Under the pieces are notes generated by a model. That model did no database searches, was not told the origin of the DNA, and saw only the letters and a list, made by a program, of their open reading frames with translations. The position numbers and the translations under genes are program-made. DNA of 64,000 bases from an uncultured Bacteroidia bacterium (GTDB taxonomy: Bacteria > Bacteroidota > Bacteroidia > Bacteroidales > UBA932). Location of the stretch: assembly GCA_902774155.1 (NCBI GenBank), contig CACYHF010000008.1:23249-87248 (forward strand), read 5' to 3'. Shown piece after piece: positions 47,611 through 55,500 of the stretch (position 1 is its first letter; each line of letters opens with the position of its first letter).

Positions 47611-49290
47611 ATGCTCATAGCGTTGAAACTCCTGGGCAGTATCGCCCTCCTGATCTACGGCATGAAGGTCATGAGTGAGGCCTTGCAGAAAATGGCGGGC
47701 CCGCAGTTGCGTCACATGTTGGGCGCCATGACCACCAACCGTTTTACCGGTGTGGTCACCGGTGCGTTGGTTACGGTAGCGGTACAGTCATCGGCCGCCA
47801 CCACCGTCATGACCGTGTCGTTCGTGAACGCTGCACTGCTCACCCTGGCTCAGGCCATCTCCATCATCATGGGTGCCAATATCGGCACCACCATGAGCGC
47901 CTGGATTATGAGCGCCGGCTTCTCCTTCAACGTAATGTCGCTGGTCTGGCCGGCTTTCCTGGTGGGTATTATCCTCATCCAGGCCGGAAAGCACCGCTAT
48001 GTGGGTGATTTCCTCTTCGGCCTGTCCTTCCTGCTCTTTGCCCTGGGTATGCTCAAGGAAACGGGCATTGAGATGGATCTGGCCAACAAGCCGGCCGTGG
48101 TAGACTTCTTCGCCAGCTTCAAGACCAACTACGGCACCATCCTGCTGTTCCTCCTTATCGGCTCCATCCTTACGGCAGCCGTACAGTCTTCGGCCGCCCT
48201 TATGGCCATCACCATGGTGCTGTGCTCCACCGGTGCCATCACCATCTACCAGGGTATTGCGCTGGTAATGGGCGAAAACATCGGCACCACCGTAACGGCC
48301 AACCTGGCAGCCCTCAGCGCCAATGTCCAGGCCCGTCGTACGGCCCTTTCGCATATGGTGTTCAACCTGTTCGGCGTATTCTGGGTCCTCATTCTCTTCT
48401 TCCCCTTCGTGCGCATGGTTTGCGGCGTGGTGGGACTGGATCCCGATGCGGCCGAACAAAGCCCTACGCAGCTGTCCTTCGCCCTGGCCACCTTCCATAC
48501 GTTCTTCAACGTGATCAACACGGCCATCCTTATCTGGTTCATCCCGCAGATCGAAAAACTGGTGTGCTGGCTCATCAAGCCCAAGCAGACGGAGCAGGAA
48601 GACGAATTCCACCTTACCTATATCAAGGGCGGTATCATGAAAACGCCCGAAATCTCCGTGCTGCAGGCCCAGAAGGAAATTGCCATCTTCGGCGACCGGA
48701 TGCAGCGCGTGCTGGGCATGGTGAAAGATCTCTCGCAGGAAACCGATGAAAAAGCTTTCCAGGAAATCTTCGACCGCATCAAGAAGTACGAAGAAATCTC
48801 CGACCGGATGGAAAACGAGATCGGCCGATACCTGGGTCAGGTGGGCGACGCCCATCTGTCGGACGATACCAAGGGGAAGATCCGCGGTATGCTGCGTGAG
48901 ATCGGGGAACTGGAGTCCATCGGCGACAGCGGCTTCAACATGGCCCGCATCCTGCAGCGTAAGCGGGACACCAAGGTCACGTTCTCGAAGACCCAGGAGC
49001 AGAGCATTATCCAGATGGCGGGCCTGGTGGATGGCGCCATGACGCGCATGAACGTGCTGCTGAAAGGCCAGAAGGAAGATTATACCCTGGACGAATCGGC
49101 CCGCTATGAAATGCAGATCAACAATCTTCGCAACAGCCTGAAGCAGCAGAATATCATAGACCTGGACAACCACGTGTACAGCTACGACAACGGCACCGTG
49201 TTTATGGATCTGGTCAACGAGTTTGAAAAGGTGGGTGACTACGCCCTCAACGTGTCCGAAGCCCATCTGGGAGAAAAGTTAGAAGCGTAA
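47611..49290 (+). CDS. Na/Pi cotransporter family protein with C-terminal PhoU-like domain
   Basis: A 559-residue inner-membrane protein. Two inverted Na_Pi_cotrans repeats carry the QSSAATTV (near residue 57) and QSSAALMA (near 195) signature loops; MGANIGTTMSAW and MGENIGTTVTANL follow each. Residues about 345-555 are soluble, helical and PhoU-like (KYEEISDRMENEIGRYLGQV). It probably takes up phosphate with sodium; a cation gradient could come from the Rnf complex, if that pumps Na (inference). It is followed 1 nt later by the CobW-like gene. Confidence 0.92.
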   Translation: MLIALKLLGSIALLIYGMKVMSEALQKMAGPQLRHMLGAMTTNRFTGVVTGALVTVAVQSSAATTVMTVSFVNAALLTLAQAISIIMGANIGTTMSAWIMSAGFSFNVMSLVWPAFLVGIILIQAGKHRYVGDFLFGLSFLLFALGMLKETGIEMDLANKPAVVDFFASFKTNYGTILLFLLIGSILTAAVQSSAALMAITMVLCSTGAITIYQGIALVMGENIGTTVTANLAALSANVQARRTALSHMVFNLFGVFWVLILFFPFVRMVCGVVGLDPDAAEQSPTQLSFALATFHTFFNVINTAILIWFIPQIEKLVCWLIKPKQTEQEDEFHLTYIKGGIMKTPEISVLQAQKEIAIFGDRMQRVLGMVKDLSQETDEKAFQEIFDRIKKYEEISDRMENEIGRYLGQVGDAHLSDDTKGKIRGMLREIGELESIGDSGFNMARILQRKRDTKVTFSKTQEQSIIQMAGLVDGAMTRMNVLLKGQKEDYTLDESARYEMQINNLRNSLKQQNIIDLDNHVYSYDNGTVFMDLVNEFEKVGDYALNVSEAHLGEKLEA

Positions 49291-49291
49291 T

Positions 49292-50440
49292 ATGGAAATC
49301 CAACTGACCCGTCAGGAAGTGCCGGTGCTTCTGCTCACCGGTTATCTGGGAAGCGGCAAAACCACCCTGCTGAACCGCATCCTCTCCAATAAAAAAGGCA
49401 TTAAGTTCGCCGTCATCGTCAACGATATCGGCGAAGTGAATATCGACGAAAGCCTCATTGAAAAAGGCGGCGTGGTGGGCGGCACCGACGACAGCCTGGT
49501 GGCCCTCCAGAACGGCTGCATCTGCTGCACCCTCAAGATGGACCTGGTGGCCCAGCTGGCCGATTTGATAGCGGCCCGGCGCTTCGATTATATCGTGATC
49601 GAGGCCAGCGGCATCTGCGAACCCGCCCCCATCGCCCAGACCATCAGCACGATGCCTGCGCTGGCGCCGCAATATGCCCAGGGCGCCCTTCCGTACGTGG
49701 ATTGCATCTGTACCGTGGTGGACGCCTTGCGAATGAAGGACGAATTCGACAGCGGCTCCGCCCTGGAGAAGGAAGACATCGGCGAAGATGACCTGGAAAG
49801 GCTTGTGATAGAGCAGATTGAGTTCTGCAATATTGTGCTGCTGAATAAGGCTGCAGAGGTGAGCCCGGAGGAACTGGGCAAGCTCAAGGGTATTGTCAAG
49901 AGCATCAACCCCGGGGCCAAGGTGCTCAGCTGCAATTACGGCGACATAGACCTGGACGAGCTTATCTACACCGGGATGTTCCGCTTCGACGAAGTGGCCA
50001 CTTCGGCCGCCTGGATCGCCGCCATCGAGGGCGAGGAAGACGAGGACGAAGAGGCCGAAGGGGAAGCCCTGGAATATGGCATCGACACCTACGTGTACAC
50101 CCGCCGTCCGGCCCTGGACCTGAACAAGTTCGACCATATGGTAGCCACCCGTTGGCCCAAGGAAATCATTCGCGCCAAGGGCCTGTGCTACTTCTCCAAC
50201 GACCCCGACAAGTGCTTCCTGTTTGAGCAGGCCGGAAGGCAGAAGTCCCTGCGCGACTGCGGCCTCTGGTTCGCCACTATGGAACCCGATGAACTGGCCC
50301 AGATGATGGAGCGCGACCGCAAGCTCCGGGCCGATTGGGATCCCCAGTACGGTGACCGTATGCAGAAGATTGTGTTCATCGGCCAGCACCTGGATAAACC
50401 GGCCCTGGAAAAGCTTATGGACAGCTGCCTGGCCGAATAA
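49292..50440 (+). CDS. CobW/ZNG1-family GTP-binding metallochaperone (COG0523)
   Basis: A 382-residue G3E GTPase. Walker A is TGYLGSGKTTLLNR with Lys23; the metal-binding CxCC motif is NGCICCTLK (Cys76, 78, 79); the switch region contains VIEASGICEP and the guanine motif is LLNKAAE rather than NKxD. A Glu/Asp-rich stretch (EGEEDEDEEAEGEAL, about residues 247-261) separates the two domains, perhaps a metal-holding loop. The metal is not evident; family members serve Zn, Co or Fe. It lies 1 nt after the Na/Pi cotransporter. Confidence 0.88.
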   Translation: MEIQLTRQEVPVLLLTGYLGSGKTTLLNRILSNKKGIKFAVIVNDIGEVNIDESLIEKGGVVGGTDDSLVALQNGCICCTLKMDLVAQLADLIAARRFDYIVIEASGICEPAPIAQTISTMPALAPQYAQGALPYVDCICTVVDALRMKDEFDSGSALEKEDIGEDDLERLVIEQIEFCNIVLLNKAAEVSPEELGKLKGIVKSINPGAKVLSCNYGDIDLDELIYTGMFRFDEVATSAAWIAAIEGEEDEDEEAEGEALEYGIDTYVYTRRPALDLNKFDHMVATRWPKEIIRAKGLCYFSNDPDKCFLFEQAGRQKSLRDCGLWFATMEPDELAQMMERDRKLRADWDPQYGDRMQKIVFIGQHLDKPALEKLMDSCLAE

Positions 50441-50447
50441 TCTTTTT

Positions 50448-50497
50448 TTTGCAGAATAAGAAAAAGTTCCTATCTTTGCAGTCCCGATTTTTCGGGA
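50448..50497 (+). promoter_or_regulatory. Promoter and 5' hairpin of tRNA-Ser
   Basis: TTTG (50448-50451), 19-nt spacer, TATCTTTG (50471-50478): full consensus. Initiation region CAGTCCCG, then a perfect hairpin TCCCGA (50482-50487), TTTT, TCGGGA (50492-50497) in the short leader. Confidence 0.88.
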
Positions 50498-50505
50498 ATA
50501 AGCCT

Positions 50506-50593
50506 GGAGAGATGCTCGAGTGGCTTAAGAGGCACGCCTGGAAAGCGTGTATACTCCAAAAGGGTATCCCGAGTTCGAATCTCGGTCTCTCCG
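50506..50593 (+). tRNA. tRNA-Ser (anticodon GGA)
   Basis: 88-nt class II tRNA. Acceptor GGAGAGA pairs with TCTCTCC, discriminator G; anticodon stem CACGC/GCGTG with loop CTGGAAA; long variable arm TACTCC...GGGTA; T arm CCGAG TTCGAAT CTCGG. CCA is not encoded. Its last 19 nt and the next two bases are duplicated at 55405-55425. Confidence 0.96.
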
Positions 50594-50595
50594 CA
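50575..50595 (+). repeat. Left copy of 21-nt direct repeat at the tRNA-Ser 3' end (candidate att site)
   Basis: Positions 50575-50595 are identical to 55405-55425. The repeat starts in the T loop (TCGAAT) and ends two bases beyond the discriminator, the usual form of tRNA attachment sites. Confidence 0.8.
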
Positions 50596-50628
50596 AAATG
50601 CCTTCTGCGCTATTGCAGGAGGCATTTT
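50595..50628 (+). terminator. Terminator of tRNA-Ser
   Basis: AAAATGCCTTCTGC (50595-50608) pairs with GCAGGAGGCATTTT (50615-50628), 14 bp with one G-U, ending in TTTT. Confidence 0.88.
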
Positions 50629-50710
50629 CATATAAAAATATCCCAAATAGTATCCCGAAAACAGATTCTTCTCTCCATTTATATTCACTTGAATATAGCT
50701 GGTTTGTCCC

Positions 50711-53700
50711 CTAATGATAATCGAAAATTTCCCGGAGCTCGGCGTCGGAAAGTTTTCCAATCCAGCTTTCCCCTGAAGCTACAGTAAGGTCGGCAAGGGC
50801 TTTCTTTTCCGTTATCATTCTATCTATCTTCTCTTCGAATGTCCCGGCGGTGACAAAGCGGGTGACCATGACGTTTTTATGCTGGCCTATGCGATAGGCG
50901 CGGTCTGTGGCCTGGGCCTCCACGGCCGGGTTCCACCAGAGGTCGAAGTGGATGACATGTGATGCGGCCGTAAGGTTGAGTCCGGTTCCGGCGGCCTTCA
51001 GGGACAAGATAAATACTTGCTCGCTACGGATGTTCTGGAAACGCTCTACCATTTCCGTGCGCTGTTTGAGGGGGCAGCCTCCATGATAGAACAAGGGCTT
51101 GAAACCCAGTTCTTGCTTGAGGATTTGGGAAAGCAAGTCTCCCATTTCCTTGAACTGCGTGAAAATGAGAACTTTCTCGCCGCTTTCCACGATGCTTCCG
51201 ACAAGATCCGCAAGCATGCCGCATTTCCCGGAAAGCGCTGTGTCGGCCTTTCCATCCTTGAGGAAAAGGGATGGATGGTCGCAAATCTGTTTCAGTGCAA
51301 GTATCATTTGCAGAACGATTCCCTGGCGTTTGAACAGGGACTCGTCACCGGCGCCTTCGATCGTTGCCATGTACTCCTGAACGACCTGCTGGTACAAGGC
51401 GGCCTGGGAAGGGGTCAGCACCGGCATGAAGTTGCGCGTAACCTTGTCTGGGAGGTCCGAGATGATGTTTTTGTCGGTCTTCAGGCGTCGCATCATAAAA
51501 GGGGCGGTAACCCTGCGGAACCTCTCGGCGCATGCCTTGTCGCCTTCCTGCTCGATAGGCGCCGCATATTGCTCCCGGAAACGTTTGGCGGTGTCCAGAT
51601 AGCCCTTGTTGGCGAAGTCCATGATACTCCAGTACTCGCTCAGGCGGTTTTCCACCGGAGTGCCGCTCATGGCTATCCTTACTTCTGCAGGAATGGATTT
51701 CACGGCCGATGTCTGGGCGGTGGAGGTGTTCTTGATATTCTGCGCCTCGTCAATGATTACCACTTCCCATTTTGTCTTTCCCAGCACAATGGCGTCGCTT
51801 CTGAGAACTCCGTATGAGGTAAGGAGGATGTCTGCGCCAAAATCTTTGAGATTCCGCCCGGGGCCGTGGTAGCGGAAGTGCGAAAGTGCCGGTGCGAACC
51901 GGTCCAGCTCGGACTCCCAGTTGGCAAGGAGCCCGGTCGGCACCACAACAAGGGCTTTCCTGTTTTCCAGCGCCTCCTCGTCCTTCAGCTTCTGCAAAAG
52001 CGATATGACCTGCAGGGTTTTGCCCAGTCCCATATCGTCGGCAATAATGCACCCGAAGCCCAGGCGGAAGTTCTTGTACATCCATGAATACCCTCTGGCC
52101 TGGTAGGGGCGCAGCTGTGCATTTATTCCCGCCGGAACGGGAATATCCTCTGTAGCGGTAAGCTCTCGGATAAGTTCCCGCACTTCGTCGGAGAGAGAAA
52201 CCTGCGCTCCCTCATACTCCCCGGAGAGGGCTGCCTGAAGAAGCCGCATCTTGCCCGGCCCCTTGGACGATGAAAAAGCCTTCTCCAGGCGCAGGAGATC
52301 GCCCTCGTCTACGCAGAAATACCTGGACTTGAAGCGGATAAGACCCTTCGCGCCTTTGATGAGCCTTGAGAATTCGGCTTCATCTACAAGTTCGTCTCCA
52401 AGGGCAACTGCCCAGTTGAAGTCCAGCAAGTCATCGGCCCGGAAGAAGGATTTTCCTCCGGAGTTTTTTTTGGTTATGCGAAGGCTTGGCCTCGGATGAA
52501 TCAGGGTTTCAAGTCCCTTAGGCAGGATAACCCGGACGGAGAGGAGGCGTACCACGGGAACAATATCCTGGAGGAAGTCAAAAAAGCGGCTGTCCGTCAT
52601 ATCCATCGGCTCTTTTGCTCCGCCGTCCACCCAGGCCGAAGCCCCCGGAACGTGCCTCAGAACCAGACTCAGTTGCTGGAGCATCTTGAAACGGTCTGTC
52701 TCATAAGTTTTCCGTGAAAGGATATTGCGCAGCGCGACCTCCCGCCCTTTTATTTCAAAGCCGAAATCGAGGGTAAAGTCCTCACCGGTATCATTGGCCT
52801 TGAGAAAGGGTTTGTGTCCGCTGCCTGCAATCCTGAATGGCGACAGCCAGGCCTTGATGCTGCCCGGTATCCCTTTTTCGCCGACGCTGTCAAATATACA
52901 AAGACTCCCGCAGAAGAACATGTCGGCCAGGTCATTGTCTTGCGGGAGCACACTCTCCTGGACAAGGATGGTGATGAATGCTTCAAGGATAAGAGGGCCG
53001 GCATTATGTAGCGCCTTCCCTTTTGCATTGACTGCAATCCCGTCTCCAGAAGCTTCTGAAAGTTCTTTTACAAGTGCGGAAACCGTATTATCCATCATGG
53101 CTGGCTCCCAGATGATCTTGTAATTCCCGTCATCTGTTGCCATAATTTTTGGCACAACGCAGCCTTTCAGCACAAGAGAGGTCCCTGCTCGGAAAATGTT
53201 GTACAAAAGAAGGGCCGATGGCTGCATCATGCTGCGGTCCTTGTCTTCCCATTCCCGGAGCGCCTCTATGAGGATGCTGGATTGCAGCCTCCCGGACTTC
53301 TTCCCGGCGTCAAAGACTTCGGCGATGATTTCAAGATCCGGATAGAAGACAATCCTGATGTCTGCCGATGTACGGACAGGGTTAAACTGCAAGCCCTGCG
53401 CTCCTGCTTTGCCAAGAGTGCGCTGCGCTCTGTGAAGGAGTTTCCGATATTTTTCCCGGAACCCTTTTTCGAAGGGCGGATTTTCATCCAGAATATCCGT
53501 GAGTTTGTCGGTAAGGTCGGGCAGTACCGAAAGATCCGGTGCCCAGGGTTTGATATCCGTTGTTTTATCGGCAAGGACAAGCCTGTCCGACGTCTTCTCA
53601 ACGGAGAGGGTCTGGCTGCTGCCCAATTTTATGCCAAGGGATTCAATCTCCGAGGGAATATCCAGTCCGTGCATCCGGAATACCAGAAACGGGTCGTTGT

Positions 53701-54145
53701 CTATCTCCTGGCTCACTTTATAGATGACGGCGGCAAGGTGCTTGCAGGGGACGGCCCAGTCCGGGCAACTGCATTTCATCCCAAGATCTTTCCAACTTGT
53801 CGGGAACACCTTGAGACCGCATTTTACCGCCATCAGCAGCACCTCTTCCGGGAGTTCGTGATTCATAAGGCGGGACAGGATGGCAGGATGGGCCGACAAT
53901 TCCTTCACCAGCTTCCTCTTCCCGTCCTCCGGAAACTGCGGCACTTTTATTTCTATCTTGTAGGGAGAAGGCCTGGAACCCTTTACCCTTGCCTTTATGG
54001 TTCCGTTTTTATCAAACATCACTTCCCGCACGCTGCCGTTACGTGCGTAACGGGCACCGCGTGGTATCCGATTCGCGAAATCGATATGGGTGAGCGAGTC
54101 CAGCCAACGCTGTCCCCACCAAGTGAGTCCGAAGTCTTTGGGCAT
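50711..54145 (-). CDS. SNF2-family helicase with N-terminal SWIM zinc finger
   Basis: A 1144-residue DNA-dependent ATPase. The SWIM finger is CSCPDWAVPCKH (Cys125, Cys127, Cys134, His136); residues about 200-640 are a variable middle region; the C-terminal half is a complete Swi2/Snf2 motor with Walker A DDMGLGKTLQV (Lys709), DEAQ box IIDEAQNIKN (Asp799), SGTPVENRLSEYWSIMDF, VLIFTQFKEM, and motif VI AQATDRAYRIGQ. All motor motifs are intact. SNF2 proteins occur in housekeeping and in phage-defence systems such as DISARM; no DISARM partner is here. It is the main cargo of the tRNA-Ser island, has its own promoter and may be a solitary defence gene (inference). Confidence 0.9.
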   Translation of the reverse strand: MPKDFGLTWWGQRWLDSLTHIDFANRIPRGARYARNGSVREVMFDKNGTIKARVKGSRPSPYKIEIKVPQFPEDGKRKLVKELSAHPAILSRLMNHELPEEVLLMAVKCGLKVFPTSWKDLGMKCSCPDWAVPCKHLAAVIYKVSQEIDNDPFLVFRMHGLDIPSEIESLGIKLGSSQTLSVEKTSDRLVLADKTTDIKPWAPDLSVLPDLTDKLTDILDENPPFEKGFREKYRKLLHRAQRTLGKAGAQGLQFNPVRTSADIRIVFYPDLEIIAEVFDAGKKSGRLQSSILIEALREWEDKDRSMMQPSALLLYNIFRAGTSLVLKGCVVPKIMATDDGNYKIIWEPAMMDNTVSALVKELSEASGDGIAVNAKGKALHNAGPLILEAFITILVQESVLPQDNDLADMFFCGSLCIFDSVGEKGIPGSIKAWLSPFRIAGSGHKPFLKANDTGEDFTLDFGFEIKGREVALRNILSRKTYETDRFKMLQQLSLVLRHVPGASAWVDGGAKEPMDMTDSRFFDFLQDIVPVVRLLSVRVILPKGLETLIHPRPSLRITKKNSGGKSFFRADDLLDFNWAVALGDELVDEAEFSRLIKGAKGLIRFKSRYFCVDEGDLLRLEKAFSSSKGPGKMRLLQAALSGEYEGAQVSLSDEVRELIRELTATEDIPVPAGINAQLRPYQARGYSWMYKNFRLGFGCIIADDMGLGKTLQVISLLQKLKDEEALENRKALVVVPTGLLANWESELDRFAPALSHFRYHGPGRNLKDFGADILLTSYGVLRSDAIVLGKTKWEVVIIDEAQNIKNTSTAQTSAVKSIPAEVRIAMSGTPVENRLSEYWSIMDFANKGYLDTAKRFREQYAAPIEQEGDKACAERFRRVTAPFMMRRLKTDKNIISDLPDKVTRNFMPVLTPSQAALYQQVVQEYMATIEGAGDESLFKRQGIVLQMILALKQICDHPSLFLKDGKADTALSGKCGMLADLVGSIVESGEKVLIFTQFKEMGDLLSQILKQELGFKPLFYHGGCPLKQRTEMVERFQNIRSEQVFILSLKAAGTGLNLTAASHVIHFDLWWNPAVEAQATDRAYRIGQHKNVMVTRFVTAGTFEEKIDRMITEKKALADLTVASGESWIGKLSDAELREIFDYH

Positions 54146-54172
54146 GGCGGAATCTTTCAGTAGTAGTCAGGG

Positions 54173-54193
54173 CAAAGATACCGCTTATCTTTG
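54173..54193. promoter_or_regulatory. Divergent minus-7 boxes for the SNF2 gene (minus) and the lipoprotein fragment (plus)
   Basis: TATCTTTG on the minus strand at 54173-54180 and TATCTTTG on the plus strand at 54186-54193, 5 nt apart, forming a near-perfect palindrome. The minus one reads to the SNF2 ATG 27 nt away. On the plus strand the first ATG (54208) opens only a 19-codon frame. Confidence 0.7.
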
Positions 54194-54236
54194 AATTATC
54201 ACGTTTTATGGGTATTTTCGCGGAAAATCATATCAT

Positions 54237-54446
54237 ATGCATCGACAGTTCACATTATATTTTTTAATTCCCATCATCATTCTTGGCTCATGTGGGACGA
54301 ACCGGACGAAAGAATTACTTGTAAACGTTGCTTCGTATCTACAAGATTACCCAGACAGCGCCCTTAGGGTTTTGAATTCTATAGACACACTGGCTCTATA
54401 TACAAAATCAGACAAGACTGTCAGCCTAATGGGATCCGATATTTAG
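54237..54446 (+). pseudogene. Truncated lipoprotein with TPR-like start
   Basis: A 69-codon frame with a lipoprotein signal (IPIIILGSC, Cys19) followed by VASYLQDYPDSALRVLNSID. That resembles the beginning of Bacteroidota TPR lipoproteins and HTH regulators, which normally run on for several hundred residues. Here it stops after LMGSDI, 6 nt before the next ATG. I read it as a 5' fragment left by recombination. A real small lipoprotein cannot be excluded. The base composition is AT-rich relative to flanks. Confidence 0.5.
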
Positions 54447-54452
54447 AAAAAT

Positions 54453-55322
54453 ATGCATATATTTGCAGATGTGAATAGGCGTAACCATATCATCCAGAAT
54501 TCCAAAGATAAATTGGATGGATTGAACCAGGAAATCTGGGACAATGGTTTTACCACAAATACATTAAGCCGTTTATCGGCAATTGCAAAGGAGGTATACA
54601 ATGGCACCACGGTATTTGAACGAATTCCACAAGCGCAACAGCCAGGCTTGTCAAAGGGCTCTGCGCTCCTCTGCGCGGCGGCCATTATCTGTAGAGGCTG
54701 TCCTGGAACAGAGTCGGAAGCAAGGGAGATCTACCGCACGGACGATCTCATCGGCGAAGGACGCGTTCAGGAAGCGCTCGTAGAAGAATGGGCCCGCATC
54801 GTAGGATGCTGGTTTGATGAGGCACGTCTCTACCTTTCTTCGATATCCCAGGCATACGACATGGGAACAGAGAGTACGGTCTTCTTCGACACAGAGAATA
54901 GGCTTGTAAGAAAGTTCATAACGCTGAAGCATTATAACGTCCTTCGCCTCGCGCTTGACAGGATAATCATTCATAATGCAATCTTCCCAAATGCCTATAT
55001 GAAGGTAATAGGCTTTGGAAAGGACGAGGATAGTCAGTTTGGTGTTTTGATAGAACAGCCATACATCGAAGGAATCAAAGTCTCCGAAGAGGAACGCGCA
55101 GAATTCATGCACAAACTTGGTTTTGAAGACGCCGGTGAAGACTTTGGTATGCGCCTCAACTACAAAACACAGGATCTTTACATTGGAGACCTCAACGAGT
55201 ACAATGTTTTAAAGCATGACAATGGGGCAATCTTTGTGTTTGACTGTGACTGCCGATTGAATGTTCCTACCCTGGGTTATGGAGGAACATGGAAAATACA
55301 ACCGCCTGCGGTGAAATTTTAA
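54453..55322 (+). CDS. Protein-kinase-fold protein similar to kinases of mobile-element polyvalent proteins
   Basis: A 289-residue protein whose C-terminal half has the spacing of a protein kinase: candidate ATP-binding Lys154 (NRLVRKF), catalytic Asp246 and Asn251 in IGDLNEYNVL (D+5=N), and metal-binding Asp264 in FVFDCDC (N+13=D), the same spacing as in canonical kinases. Residues about 1-120 are helical and unrecognised. The combination resembles the Ser/Thr/Tyr kinase domain embedded in phage and conjugative-element polyvalent proteins. A minus-7 box (54458-54465) lies just after the ATG at 54453, so GTG 54471 may be the true start. It may be a detached domain of a longer mobile protein. 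AT-rich, last gene before the right repeat. Confidence 0.55.
   Translation: MHIFADVNRRNHIIQNSKDKLDGLNQEIWDNGFTTNTLSRLSAIAKEVYNGTTVFERIPQAQQPGLSKGSALLCAAAIICRGCPGTESEAREIYRTDDLIGEGRVQEALVEEWARIVGCWFDEARLYLSSISQAYDMGTESTVFFDTENRLVRKFITLKHYNVLRLALDRIIIHNAIFPNAYMKVIGFGKDEDSQFGVLIEQPYIEGIKVSEEERAEFMHKLGFEDAGEDFGMRLNYKTQDLYIGDLNEYNVLKHDNGAIFVFDCDCRLNVPTLGYGGTWKIQPPAVKF
54458..54465 (+). promoter_or_regulatory. Minus-7 element overlapping the start of the kinase-like gene
   Basis: TATATTTG followed by CAG. It ends 5 nt before the in-frame GTG at 54471, the same short gap as at other genes here. Confidence 0.45.
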
Positions 55323-55327
55323 GATTT

Positions 55328-55349
55328 ACCCGCAAATAACCCGCAAGTA
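55328..55349. repeat. Tandem 11-nt repeats near the right island end
   Basis: ACCCGCAAATA (55328-55338) and ACCCGCAAGTA (55339-55349), one mismatch. Possible arm-type recombinase sites. Confidence 0.5.
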
Positions 55350-55394
55350 AGACATAAATAATAGCGTAGAACCCTCTAGAATAGACTTTTTGAG

Positions 55395-55425
55395 ACGCCT
55401 GGAATCGAATCTCGGTCTCTCCGCA
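55395..55425 (+). repeat. Right copy of the tRNA-Ser repeat, joined to a piece of the anticodon arm
   Basis: 55405-55425 equals 50575-50595. The ten bases before it, ACGCCTGGAA, equal 50534-50543 in the anticodon arm. So the right end looks like a tRNA-Ser gene with 31 internal bases (50544-50574) removed. It cannot fold as a tRNA. Confidence 0.75.
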
Positions 55426-55433
55426 TAAAATTT

Positions 55434-55465
55434 GAGACTCCGGTGCTTCCCAGCAACGGAGTCTC
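55434..55465. terminator. Hairpin beyond the right island end
   Basis: GAGACTCCG (55434-55442) and CGGAGTCTC (55457-55465), perfect 9-bp stem, 14-nt loop, no strong T-run. It lies where a tRNA terminator would be expected and may be the original tRNA-Ser terminator displaced by the insertion. Confidence 0.55.
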
Positions 55466-55500
55466 TCATTCTAACCTAAAAACTTAACCTATTAAAAAAA

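Larger units (their letters stand above)
50575..55425. mobile_element. Candidate tRNA-Ser-integrated genomic island (about 4.85 kb), integrase absent
   Basis: Bounded by exact 21-nt direct repeats of the tRNA-Ser 3' end. Cargo: SWIM-SNF2 helicase (minus), lipoprotein gene fragment (plus), kinase-like gene (plus). Sequence from about 54200 to 55400 is visibly more AT-rich than the flanks. Tandem repeats lie just inside each end: ATCCCAAATA/ATCCCGAAAA near 50640-50661 and ACCCGCAAATA/ACCCGCAAGTA at 55328-55349, as arm-type recombinase sites would. No recombinase is inside, so it is either a remnant or is moved in trans. Confidence 0.6.

Noticed and set aside
50711-54145. DISARM or other named multi-gene defence system
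   Set aside because: Only a SNF2 helicase is present; no methyltransferase, DUF1998 protein or phospholipase-D-like gene lies nearby.
50711-55322. Integrase, transposase or conjugation gene inside the island
   Set aside because: None of the frames shows tyrosine-recombinase, DDE or relaxase motifs.
55395-55425. Second tRNA-Ser gene
   Set aside because: Only the T-arm/acceptor 3' part and ten anticodon-arm bases remain; no 5' acceptor strand or D arm, so no cloverleaf.
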